Below, one piece after another: positions 1-7,282 of a stretch of 12,327 bases of DNA (the first letter of the stretch is position 1; each line of letters opens with the position of its first letter). A program made the position numbers and the translations under genes. Below the pieces are notes generated by a model that saw only the letters and a list, made by a program, of their open reading frames with translations, did no database searches and was not told where the DNA came from. The DNA comes from an uncultured Flavobacteriales bacterium (GTDB lineage Bacteria; Bacteroidota; Bacteroidia; Flavobacteriales_D; Parvicellaceae), in assembly GCA_938084875.1 (NCBI GenBank), contig CALKFX010000100.1:1-12327 (forward strand), in the 5' to 3' direction.

Positions 1-528
1 CCAAATTAATAAAACAGATGTAATTACAGTGATTTCAAATGGTATTCCAATATCATCGAATAAAATTAGTTGTAGAACACTTGATACTAAAAGCAGGCGA
101 ATAGAGGCACCAATTAATCTTGAAAGTAAAAAAAAACCTGCACCAGTTTTATAACTCCAAAAGCCAAATCTTTTCTCTAGATAAGAATATATGGAGGTTA
201 ATTCCATTTTATAATATATAGGAAGCAAAACATATGCTACTATTAGATAGCCAATAAGGTAACCAAAAACCATTTGCATATAACTAAATTGGTCTGTAGG
301 GTTAAGTCCAGATTCTGCAGAATATTTGGCAACGGAGCCAGGGATAGAAATAAAAGTTATCCCTGATAAAGAGGCTCCAATCATACCAAAAGCAACAATG
401 TACCAAGGAGATTTTCTATCTCCAGTAAAAAAAGAATCGTTAGAAGCAGATTTAGAGGTGAAATAAGAAATCAACACCAATATTAGAAAGTATAAAACAA
501 GTACAATGAATACTATAGTATTGGTCAT
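1..528 (-). CDS. Sodium:solute symporter (SSS family), N-terminal part, runs off left edge
   Basis: Reading leftwards from an ATG at 526-528, the frame stays open to base 1, giving 176 residues of an integral membrane protein. Hydrophobic segments lie near residues 3-22, 42-63, 82-105 and 127-157. Segment 2 (WYIVAFGMIGASLSGITFIS, from residue 42) is the Gly/Ser-rich helix typical of the sodium:solute symporter family, where it helps form the ion site. The later SYLEKRFG (115-122) followed by a serine/arginine-rich helix also fits the family. SSS proteins usually have 500 or more residues, so about two thirds is missing to the left. The substrate cannot be told from this part. The gene is transcribed divergently from recR across a 134-bp gap. 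Family assignment is confident; function within the family is open. Confidence 0.88.
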   Translation of the reverse strand, partial: MTNTIVFIVLVLYFLILVLISYFTSKSASNDSFFTGDRKSPWYIVAFGMIGASLSGITFISIPGSVAKYSAESGLNPTDQFSYMQMVFGYLIGYLIVAYVLLPIYYKMELTSIYSYLEKRFGFWSYKTGAGFFLLSRLIGASIRLLLVSSVLQLILFDDIGIPFEITVITSVLLIW

Positions 529-544
529 AATTATTAATCTTGTA

Positions 545-578
545 CTAATTTAGGGATTGTAAATTGACTAATTATCAA
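545..578 (-). promoter_or_regulatory. Possible Bacteroidota-type promoter for the symporter gene
   Basis: On the minus strand a TTG (complement of 576-578) is followed after 23 nt by TAAATTAG (complement of 545-552). This resembles the Bacteroidota pattern TTG-N17-23-TAnnTTTG with one mismatch in the -7 box. It ends 16 nt before the ATG at 528. In DNA this AT-rich such matches arise by chance, so this is only a candidate. Confidence 0.3.
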
Positions 579-662
579 TAGTATAATAAACTATTCAATT
601 CTGGGAGTTAATAAAAATGAGAATTAGTGCATAGTTTGGTATAGCATTTTTAAATTAGCAAA

Positions 663-1280
663 ATGGATTTTAAATCTAAATTATTAAACGATGCTGTAGA
701 ACAAATGTCTAGTCTTCCTGGAATTGGAAAAAGATCTGCATTAAGACTGGTACTTCATCTTTTAGATCAGAGTGAAAAAGAAGTAAAAGATTTCACCCAA
801 GCTTTTCTAAGCTTAAAAGAGCATCTTAATTTCTGTTGTAAATGCTTCCATATTACTGAGCAAAAAATGTGTGAGATATGTAGAAATCCGTCTAGATCAG
901 AAGAACTAATTTGTGTAGTTCAGGACATAAGAGATCTTCTTGCAATCGAAAGCACTCAACAATTTTATGGCAAATACCACGTTCTTGGGGGAATAATTTC
1001 CCCAATGGATGGAATAGGTCCCAATGATTTAAAAATTAATGAATTAAAAGAAAGAATTATTAAAGAGAATACAAAAGAAATTATTTTAGCTCTTCCTGCA
1101 ACTATGGAAGGAGACACAACTAATTTTTATTTATATAGAAAACTTCAAGATACAAATGTAAATATCACGCTAATTTCAAGAGGAATTGGGGTTGGTAATC
1201 AATTAGAATACATTGATGAACTAACTCTTGGCAAGTCTCTGTTGGACCGATCTGTTTACAAAACAAATATTACAAACTAA
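663..1280 (+). CDS. recR: Recombination mediator protein RecR
   Basis: A 205-residue protein of normal RecR length. In the RecFOR pathway RecR, with RecO (and RecF), helps load RecA onto SSB-coated gapped DNA in the cytoplasm. Visible domains in order: a helix-hairpin-helix with SSLPGIGKRSALRL (16-29); a four-cysteine zinc site C58-x2-C61 ... C70-x2-C73; and a TOPRIM domain beginning ICVVQD (83-88) and including YHVLGGIISPMDGIGP (105-120). The C-terminal signature RGIGVGNQLEYIDELTL (173-189) closes it. The ATG start follows an A-rich stretch and keeps the whole N-terminal helix. No convincing promoter box was found in the gap upstream. The next gene begins 5 nt after the stop, so the two are probably co-transcribed. 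Identification is secure. Confidence 0.97.
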   Translation: MDFKSKLLNDAVEQMSSLPGIGKRSALRLVLHLLDQSEKEVKDFTQAFLSLKEHLNFCCKCFHITEQKMCEICRNPSRSEELICVVQDIRDLLAIESTQQFYGKYHVLGGIISPMDGIGPNDLKINELKERIIKENTKEIILALPATMEGDTTNFYLYRKLQDTNVNITLISRGIGVGNQLEYIDELTLGKSLLDRSVYKTNITN

Positions 1281-1285
1281 TAAAT

Positions 1286-3226
1286 TTGGAGCTATCGGTA
1301 ATCATAGTAAATTATAATGTAAAACACTTTCTTGAGCAATGCTTAATTTCTGTTAAAAAAGCTTTAGTAGGAATTGAGGGGGAGATTATAGTGGTGGACA
1401 ACAACTCTGTAGATGGTTCCTTGAATCTTTTAAATAATAAGTTTAGTGAAATTAAAGTTATAGCCAACAAAAAAAATACTGGATTTTCTGTTGCAAATAA
1501 CCAAGGAATAAAGATTTCAAAAGGAAGGAATATTTTATTACTAAATCCGGATACTGTTATTCAAGAAGACTCCTTAAGAAAATGTCTAGAGTTTTTTGAC
1601 AAAAATGAAGATGCAGGTGCTTTAGGAGTTAAAATGTATGATGGAAATGGAAGGTTTCTTCCAGAATCTAAAAGAGGATTACCAACACCTAGTGTTGCAT
1701 TTTATAAGATTTTTGGGTTATCTTCTTTATTTCCAAACTCTAAAACATTTGGCAAATACCATCTCGGATATCTTTCACAAAATGAAAATCACAAAGTAGA
1801 TGTTCTCTCTGGTGCCTTTATGATGATTAGAAAGAAAGTACTAGACGAAGTTGGCTTATTAGATGAAACATTTTTCATGTATGGAGAGGACATAGATTTG
1901 TCCTACAGAATTAAAGAAGGGGGATATGAAAATTACTATTTTTCAAATACAAAAATAATCCATTATAAAGGGGAGAGTACCAAGAAAAGCTCAGTCAATT
2001 ATGTATTTGTTTTTTACAAGGCTATGGTGATTTTTGCTGAAAAACATTTCTCCAAGCAGCACGTTAAAACATTTTCTAAGCTAATAAATATTGCCATTTA
2101 TTTTAGGGCAACAATTGCACTTGTAGAAAGAGTTTTAAAAAGATGGATTTTACCAATTATGGATTTTATTTTTTTTAATGGTTTTATTTTTGGGATTTCC
2201 TCCCTCTATCAAAACTATTCTGGAATATCCTTCCCAGAAGGAACAATAAAATACATCATTCCAATATATGCTTTAATATGGACAATTTGTAATAGTTTGT
2301 TTGGGAACCAAAGACCTCCAGTTAAATATTCTAATCTTTTAAAGGGAAATTTGACTGGTCTTATTATCATATTATCGCTCTATGCATTATTGCCAAAAAG
2401 CATTCAATTTTCAAGAGCAATTATTTTGGGTTCTTCTTTAACTTGTTTACTAATAAGTTTGTTTACTAGAACTTCATTTAAATTGTTAAAAATTGGACTA
2501 TTTAAAGGTTTTACAGTTTTTCACAAAAATATAGCATTGGTTGGATCACTTGAGGAAATTCAAAGAACTGAAAAACTTATGCTCATTAATAGTGACAGTT
2601 CAAGAAATATTTTCAAAATTTCTTCGGATACAAAATCTCATAACCGAGAAAATTATCATGGGAATATTTCTCAACTTAACGAATTCATAAATATTAACAA
2701 AATAACTGAGGTAATTTTCTGTGCCAAAGATATTAGCGCACAAAATATTATCTATTCAATGGCGGTGGTCAATTCAAAGAAGAATATAGATTTTAAAATA
2801 ATTCCAGAAAAAACTCAATTTATTATAGGTAGTCAATCTATTTATACTAATGACACATATTTCACTACAGAACTTAACCATATAAATAGCATAGAAAATA
2901 TTCGGAAAAAAAGAAATTTTGACATCTATACAGCTTTTATTTTAATTATATTTTCTCCAATTTTTGGAATATTATTTAAAAACTATTTAAAAGCATTGAA
3001 AAATATTAAATGGGTATTAACAGGAGATAAGACATGGATAGGTTACGAACATTCCTCTTTGAACAATAAACTCCCAAAAATCAAAACAGGTGTTTTTTCG
3101 ATAGTAGATATTGAAAAAAATATGGAAGAAGAAGTTATTGACAAAATAAATATTATTTATGCCAAAGATTATAACTTGATTCTTGATAGCAAGATTTTTT
3201 TAAAAAATATTTTTAAATTATACTAG
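1286..3226 (+). CDS. GT2 glycosyltransferase fused to a degenerate WbaP-like membrane module
   Basis: The N-terminal ~255 residues form a GT-A family 2 glycosyltransferase, WbbL/rhamnosyltransferase-like: LSVIIVNYN (3-11), VVDNNSVDGS (36-45), NPDT (87-90, metal-binding Asp), GAFMMIRKKV (177-186) and MYGEDIDLSYRI (198-209). It probably adds a sugar to a lipid-linked surface glycan at the cytoplasmic membrane. After it come four likely membrane helices (about 287-308, 323-340, 356-370, 378-394), a Rossmann-like segment (about 412-530), then KKRNFDIYTAFIL (541-553) and VLTGDKTWIGYE (577-588). This order matches WbaP-type polyprenyl-phosphate hexose-1-phosphate transferases, but the catalytic stretch between the KR-FD motif and the GD-S-VG-like motif is missing. 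The start appears to be TTG: the next in-frame ATG is at residue 117, inside the GT domain, while the TTG gives a standard GT2 N-terminus. Acceptor and sugar are unknown. Confidence 0.85.
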   Translation: MELSVIIVNYNVKHFLEQCLISVKKALVGIEGEIIVVDNNSVDGSLNLLNNKFSEIKVIANKKNTGFSVANNQGIKISKGRNILLLNPDTVIQEDSLRKCLEFFDKNEDAGALGVKMYDGNGRFLPESKRGLPTPSVAFYKIFGLSSLFPNSKTFGKYHLGYLSQNENHKVDVLSGAFMMIRKKVLDEVGLLDETFFMYGEDIDLSYRIKEGGYENYYFSNTKIIHYKGESTKKSSVNYVFVFYKAMVIFAEKHFSKQHVKTFSKLINIAIYFRATIALVERVLKRWILPIMDFIFFNGFIFGISSLYQNYSGISFPEGTIKYIIPIYALIWTICNSLFGNQRPPVKYSNLLKGNLTGLIIILSLYALLPKSIQFSRAIILGSSLTCLLISLFTRTSFKLLKIGLFKGFTVFHKNIALVGSLEEIQRTEKLMLINSDSSRNIFKISSDTKSHNRENYHGNISQLNEFININKITEVIFCAKDISAQNIIYSMAVVNSKKNIDFKIIPEKTQFIIGSQSIYTNDTYFTTELNHINSIENIRKKRNFDIYTAFILIIFSPIFGILFKNYLKALKNIKWVLTGDKTWIGYEHSSLNNKLPKIKTGVFSIVDIEKNMEEEVIDKINIIYAKDYNLILDSKIFLKNIFKLY

Positions 3227-3255
3227 GAATTAAAATCTTGTTTATTAATATCCTA
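3224..3255 (+). repeat. Imperfect inverted repeat spanning the GT2 stop codon
   Basis: TAGGAATTAA (3224-3233) can pair with TTAAT-A-TCCTA (3245-3255) as ten base pairs with one bulged A, around an 11-nt loop. The left arm begins with the stop codon of the glycosyltransferase gene. No clean T-run follows, so it is not a standard intrinsic terminator. It overlaps the proposed -33 element of the next promoter. It may be chance in AT-rich DNA. Confidence 0.3.
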
Positions 3256-3271
3256 AATAAAGTTATTTTTG
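3238..3271 (+). promoter_or_regulatory. Bacteroidota-type promoter upstream of the E2 gene
   Basis: TTG at 3238-3240 is followed after 23 nt by TATTTTTG at 3264-3271, an exact match to the Bacteroidota -7 consensus TAnnTTTG at the upper end of the accepted spacing. It ends 32 nt before the E2 ATG, which leaves room for a short leader. The position, in the longest gap inside the rightward block (77 nt), supports a separate transcript starting with the E2 gene. No transcript data were available. Confidence 0.55.
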
Positions 3272-3303
3272 CATTTTAAACCAAAAGAAAGACTTAAAAT
3301 AGA

Positions 3304-4614
3304 ATGGCAGAATTTAAAGTAGAATTACCTAAAATGGGAGAAAGCGTTGCGGAAGCAACCATTACTACATGGTTAAAAGCAGTAGGAGATGCAATTCAAG
3401 AGGACGAACCAATTGTTGAAATAGCTACGGACAAAGTTGATTCTGAAGTACCTGCCCCATGTTCTGGCATTTTAAAAAAAGTTTTATTTAATGAAGGAGA
3501 TGTTGTTGAAGTCGGATCAGTTTTTGCAATTATTGATTCTGAAGCAAGTTCTGAGAGTCAAGATAAACCACCATTAGAACCAGCTATTTCAAATGAAGAA
3601 ATAGAAGATAAAGTGGAGGAAGAAATATTAGAACCATTAATAAATACTGCCAAGGTTGAAATTCAAAACAACTTTAATAATTCAAATAAATTTTATTCTC
3701 CATTGGTTAAAAGCATTGCATCCAAAGAAGGAATTTCTCTTGAAGAATTAGAGTCTATTAATGGTACTGGGGCTAATCAAAGAGTTACTAAAAAAGATAT
3801 TTTAAATTATGTTAGTTCTGGAAAAAAATTAAATTCTACTGAAGCTATTGCCAGGACCAACCAACCTATAACAAATACTCCAAAAACTATACATACTATC
3901 AGTGGCCAAGATGAAATTATTGAAATGGATAGAATGAGAAAGCTAATAGCTGACCATATGGTAAATTCTGTTAATACTGCTCCTCACGTAACATCATTTG
4001 TAGAAGCAGACGTTACAAATCTTGTTCTTTGGAGAAATAAAACAAAAAAATATTTTTTAGAAAAAGAAGGTGAAAAGTTAACTTTTACTCCAATATTTAT
4101 TGAAGCAATTGCCAAAGCACTAAGAGATTATCCATTAGTGAATTCTTCAATCGATGAGGATAACATTATTGTTAAAAGCAATATTAACATAGGGATGGCA
4201 ACTGCTTTACCCTCTGGAAACTTAATAGTTCCAGTAATTAAAAATGCAGATCAACTAAATCTTGTAGGTTTAGCTAAAACTGTAAATGACTTGGCCAACA
4301 GAGCAAAATTAAGTCAATTAAAACCAGACGAAATTTCAGGAGGAACTTATACAGTTTCTAATGTTGGTACATTTGGAAACGTAATGGGAACACCAATTAT
4401 TAATCAACCTCAAAGTGGAATTTTAGCACTTGGAGCAATTAAGAAAAAGCCTGCAGTTATCGAATCAGACTCTGGAGATTTAATTGGAATTAGACATATG
4501 ATGTTTTTATCACACTCCTACGACCATAGAAATATTGATGGAGCTTTAGGTGGGCAATTTGTTAGAAAGGTTGCTGATTACCTAGAGAATTTTGATGTAA
4601 ATAGAGTCTTATAA
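3304..4614 (+). CDS. Dihydrolipoamide acyltransferase (E2) of a 2-oxoacid dehydrogenase complex
   Basis: A 436-residue E2 core subunit, which transfers acyl groups from E1 to CoA through a swinging lipoyl arm. A single lipoyl domain occupies 1-78, with the lipoylated lysine K44 in EIATDKVDSE (39-48). A peripheral-subunit-binding domain lies at about 131-170 (YSPLVKSIASKEGISLEELE onward). The catalytic acyltransferase domain spans about 205-436 and ends with the active-site motif SYDHRNIDG (405-413; H408, D412). The linker at 79-130 is acidic rather than Ala/Pro-rich. E1 and E3 genes are not in the window, so the substrate could be 2-oxoglutarate or branched-chain 2-oxoacids; the sequence alone does not settle sucB versus bkdB. 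The ATG follows a good promoter box, and the next gene starts 1 nt after the stop. Family assignment is secure; complex assignment is open. Confidence 0.93.
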   Translation: MAEFKVELPKMGESVAEATITTWLKAVGDAIQEDEPIVEIATDKVDSEVPAPCSGILKKVLFNEGDVVEVGSVFAIIDSEASSESQDKPPLEPAISNEEIEDKVEEEILEPLINTAKVEIQNNFNNSNKFYSPLVKSIASKEGISLEELESINGTGANQRVTKKDILNYVSSGKKLNSTEAIARTNQPITNTPKTIHTISGQDEIIEMDRMRKLIADHMVNSVNTAPHVTSFVEADVTNLVLWRNKTKKYFLEKEGEKLTFTPIFIEAIAKALRDYPLVNSSIDEDNIIVKSNINIGMATALPSGNLIVPVIKNADQLNLVGLAKTVNDLANRAKLSQLKPDEISGGTYTVSNVGTFGNVMGTPIINQPQSGILALGAIKKKPAVIESDSGDLIGIRHMMFLSHSYDHRNIDGALGGQFVRKVADYLENFDVNRVL

Positions 4615-4615
4615 A

Positions 4616-7246
4616 ATGCAAAGGCTTCAAAAAATAATACTTTTTTATCTTATCTATTTACTCCCTTTTTCAATAGTTCACAGCCAAAATTCTAAAGATT
4701 TAAACCTTAAAATTCAAGGTGCCAATCAATTAATGATTGAAAAAAAATATTCCATTGCAAAAGATTTGTGGATGGAAATTGTTAAGCAACAGCCCAAGAA
4801 TGCAAATATTAATTATAAAACTGGTTTGTGCCTTTTAGAGTCTTCTAATTCTAAATTAGAATCTTTGATATATTTAAAAATTGCTGCAAAAAAAATCAAT
4901 AAAAATTACTCCCCCTTTGACAATACAATTACTACAGCTCCAATTGAAGCAAATTTTTATTTAGGAAAATCTTACCATATTAATGGATTTCAAGATTCAG
5001 CAATTATATTCTTGAATAAATTCAAAGAGTTGGCATCTAAGAAACATTATTTGAAAAGTGAAAATGAAAAACTAATAAAGTGGTGTGAAAATGAAAAAAT
5101 AGTTGCCGACAACAGTAACAATCACATAATTTTGGATGAATTTAAAAACACAAATACTTCCTACGATGATTTCAACCCTCAAGTTTCAAGAGATGGAAAT
5201 ACTATTGTTTTTTCATCGAATAGAACTAGGTCTGGAAAACAAAATGAAGAAATATTTAATGTTAATACCGGCAACCATTTTACAGACCTATATATTATTT
5301 ACAAAGATTTAAAAAATGAATCTTGGATGGAATCTAAATTATTAAAATTTTCAAAATCAACATCAAATCAAATAACCATTGGGAAATCTGATGATATTGA
5401 AAAAGTTTTTTTCACAAACGGTGAGAAAGATAGTAAAGGAAAAAATACTATTTCCTACAGTAGAAAAAATCAAAACTTTTCCTATGCGAAAGAGTTCTTG
5501 GATTTATCTGAATTTAATATTTCAAGTTTAATGATTACAGAGGATGGAGAAAATTTATTTTTCTCTAGCAATAAATCTGGTGGTTATGGAGGAGAAGATT
5601 TGTGGGTTTGCAAAAGAGAGAATAATTCTTGGTCTAAGCCTACCAATATGGGCGCTTCTATAAATTCTCAATTTGATGAAATATGTCCATTTTTACACAC
5701 AGATGGAATGACATTTTATTATAGTTCAAATGGAGAGAAAAGTATAGGAGGATATGATGTTTTCTACAATCAAAAAGGAACTGATAAAAATTGGAGTAAT
5801 TCTATAAATTTAGGAACTCCAATAAACACAGTCAATGATGAAATTTATTTTTCCACTTCTCTAGATGGGAAAAAAGGATATTATTCTTCTACCAATAGCC
5901 AGCAAAATTTAGACATATATTCTGTTGATATAGCCAAACCCTACTCCAATCCTGTTGTACTTCTCAATGGATATATTGACAAAGAGAATAGTGAAGCTCT
6001 GGTCTATAATTTTAAAATCAAATTAACCAATACAGATTTAGATAATAACTCTAAGTTTTATGAACCCAACAAATTCAATGGATCCTATTCATTTAATGTG
6101 GAGCAGTGTTACCATTACGACATACAATATTACAAATCATTTACCTTGAGTAGTGGGAAAGTTAAAGAAGTATTAATTCAAGAACAAACTATAAAAGTTC
6201 CTTGTGAAATAAATGAAGGATTAACAATAAGTCTCCCTGTTATAAATCAAAAAGGAGAACTTTTAAAGAACAATAATTACGAAATACCTAGAGACAGTAT
6301 TCTTAAAATTTTAAAGAAAAAGAATAAAAAATACAGCTTTAAAGATATTATTAATACTGATAATAAACTTATTGGACTTCTATTAATAGATGAAGATGGA
6401 AATATAATTGACAGAGCAATATTAACTCCTGACGGATTTAAATTTGAAATATTAAATTCGAGCTCTAACTACAATTTTAAATTGGAAAACTTCCCAGATA
6501 GCTTAGAACTTTCAGATATTCCTATTATTCTTTTTGAAGAGGGAAAAGAAACCTTAATTCACGGGGATTTTGGAGAAAACAATACTTTTAAGTATTTAAA
6601 TAATTTTAGCACTTTTAAATTCAAAGAATTAGTTGGTTTAAATAATCCCTTATTTAAAGCATATCTAATTGATGAAAATGGAACAATAATTCAGGAGGGA
6701 TTACTCACAGAAAATGGATTCAAATTTGAATTAATATCCTCTTCGATCCAGTATAAATTTAAACTAGAAAACTTTCCAAAAAACCTAGATCTTTCAGAAA
6801 TACCAATAGAAATAGTTAACCATAATGAAACACTTTTTGTTATGGGTGATTTTTCTAACAAAAATGAATTTCTTTTGCCAAAAATCCATTTCAAGAAAAC
6901 TTTTCAAACAAATCAATACGACATAGAAAGCCAGCCTGACTTCCTTAAGTTCATGGAACTATCATTACAGAAAGTAAAAGAAAATGGAAAAGTTAAATTA
7001 GAGATAGTTGGTTCGGCTTCTAGAATTCCATCTACAAAATTTAAGAACAATACTGAACTTGCAAAACTAAGAATTGAAAAAGGGAAGAAAATAATTTACG
7101 ATTATTTAGATTCCAAAAATATTTCAAGAGATAGTTTCCAAATTATTAAAGAAAAAGCAATTGTTTCAGGTCCTAAATACAATTACAAGACTAAAGACAA
7201 GAGCATTTATGACCAGTACCAGTATTTTAGTATATGGGCAGAATAA
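4616..7246 (+). CDS. Exported TPR / PD40 propeller / OmpA-like envelope protein with a duplicated domain
   Basis: An 876-residue exported protein. A signal peptide covers 1-23, probably cleaved before Q24; there is no lipobox. TPR-like helices occupy about 30-160. PD40 (WD40-like) blades are visible near 184-202, 304-333, 351-383 and 406-435, with the typical D-G-x-x-x-x-F-S-S-N pattern (SEDG-type turns such as TEDGENLFFSSN, 308-319). A carboxypeptidase-regulatory-like segment follows at about 447-525. Then comes a direct duplication (584-663 and 678-757), and an OmpA-C-like end (about 772-876) with NNTELAKLR (811-819). The Asp that contacts peptidoglycan in classical OmpA domains is not evident; the site reads GSASRIP (799-805). 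The order resembles PorE of the type IX secretion system, but many Bacteroidota paralogues share it, so PorE is not claimed. It starts 1 nt after the E2 stop. Likely periplasmic or outer-membrane-associated; role unknown. Confidence 0.8.
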   Translation: MQRLQKIILFYLIYLLPFSIVHSQNSKDLNLKIQGANQLMIEKKYSIAKDLWMEIVKQQPKNANINYKTGLCLLESSNSKLESLIYLKIAAKKINKNYSPFDNTITTAPIEANFYLGKSYHINGFQDSAIIFLNKFKELASKKHYLKSENEKLIKWCENEKIVADNSNNHIILDEFKNTNTSYDDFNPQVSRDGNTIVFSSNRTRSGKQNEEIFNVNTGNHFTDLYIIYKDLKNESWMESKLLKFSKSTSNQITIGKSDDIEKVFFTNGEKDSKGKNTISYSRKNQNFSYAKEFLDLSEFNISSLMITEDGENLFFSSNKSGGYGGEDLWVCKRENNSWSKPTNMGASINSQFDEICPFLHTDGMTFYYSSNGEKSIGGYDVFYNQKGTDKNWSNSINLGTPINTVNDEIYFSTSLDGKKGYYSSTNSQQNLDIYSVDIAKPYSNPVVLLNGYIDKENSEALVYNFKIKLTNTDLDNNSKFYEPNKFNGSYSFNVEQCYHYDIQYYKSFTLSSGKVKEVLIQEQTIKVPCEINEGLTISLPVINQKGELLKNNNYEIPRDSILKILKKKNKKYSFKDIINTDNKLIGLLLIDEDGNIIDRAILTPDGFKFEILNSSSNYNFKLENFPDSLELSDIPIILFEEGKETLIHGDFGENNTFKYLNNFSTFKFKELVGLNNPLFKAYLIDENGTIIQEGLLTENGFKFELISSSIQYKFKLENFPKNLDLSEIPIEIVNHNETLFVMGDFSNKNEFLLPKIHFKKTFQTNQYDIESQPDFLKFMELSLQKVKENGKVKLEIVGSASRIPSTKFKNNTELAKLRIEKGKKIIYDYLDSKNISRDSFQIIKEKAIVSGPKYNYKTKDKSIYDQYQYFSIWAE
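6365..6604 (+). repeat. Tandem protein-domain repeat, copy 1
   Basis: This encodes residues 584-663 of the PD40/OmpA-like protein. It aligns without gaps to copy 2 at a fixed offset of 94 residues (282 bp). Shared features include LIDE-D/N-G near the start, GFKFE (607-611), KLENFP (622-627), LSDIPI (632-637) and HGDF (649-652). It looks like a small beta-sandwich module. Confidence 0.8.
6647..6886 (+). repeat. Tandem protein-domain repeat, copy 2
   Basis: This encodes residues 678-757 of the same protein and is the second copy of the module at 6365-6604. Matching features are LIDENG (684-689), GFKFE (701-705), KLENFP (716-721), LSEIPI (726-731) and MGDF (743-746). The copies have diverged clearly at DNA level, so the duplication is old rather than an assembly artefact. 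Confidence 0.8.
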
Positions 7247-7282
7247 TCTATTAAATTTTATTTCAAAACTTTTACCCTTACA

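Noticed and set aside
632..639. TAGTTTGG upstream of recR as a -7 promoter box
   Set aside because: It has one mismatch to TAnnTTTG, and no TTG is present 17-23 nt upstream; not better than chance in this AT-rich gap.
6691..6894. A 67-codon minus-strand reading frame inside the PD40/OmpA-like gene
   Set aside because: It lies wholly opposite a well-supported coding sequence, overlaps the repeat copy, and has no family features or own upstream signals.
4616..7246. Direct assignment as the type IX secretion protein PorE
   Set aside because: The domain order is similar, but there is no lipobox, an extra duplicated module is present, no other secretion genes are nearby, and paralogues with this layout are common in Bacteroidota.
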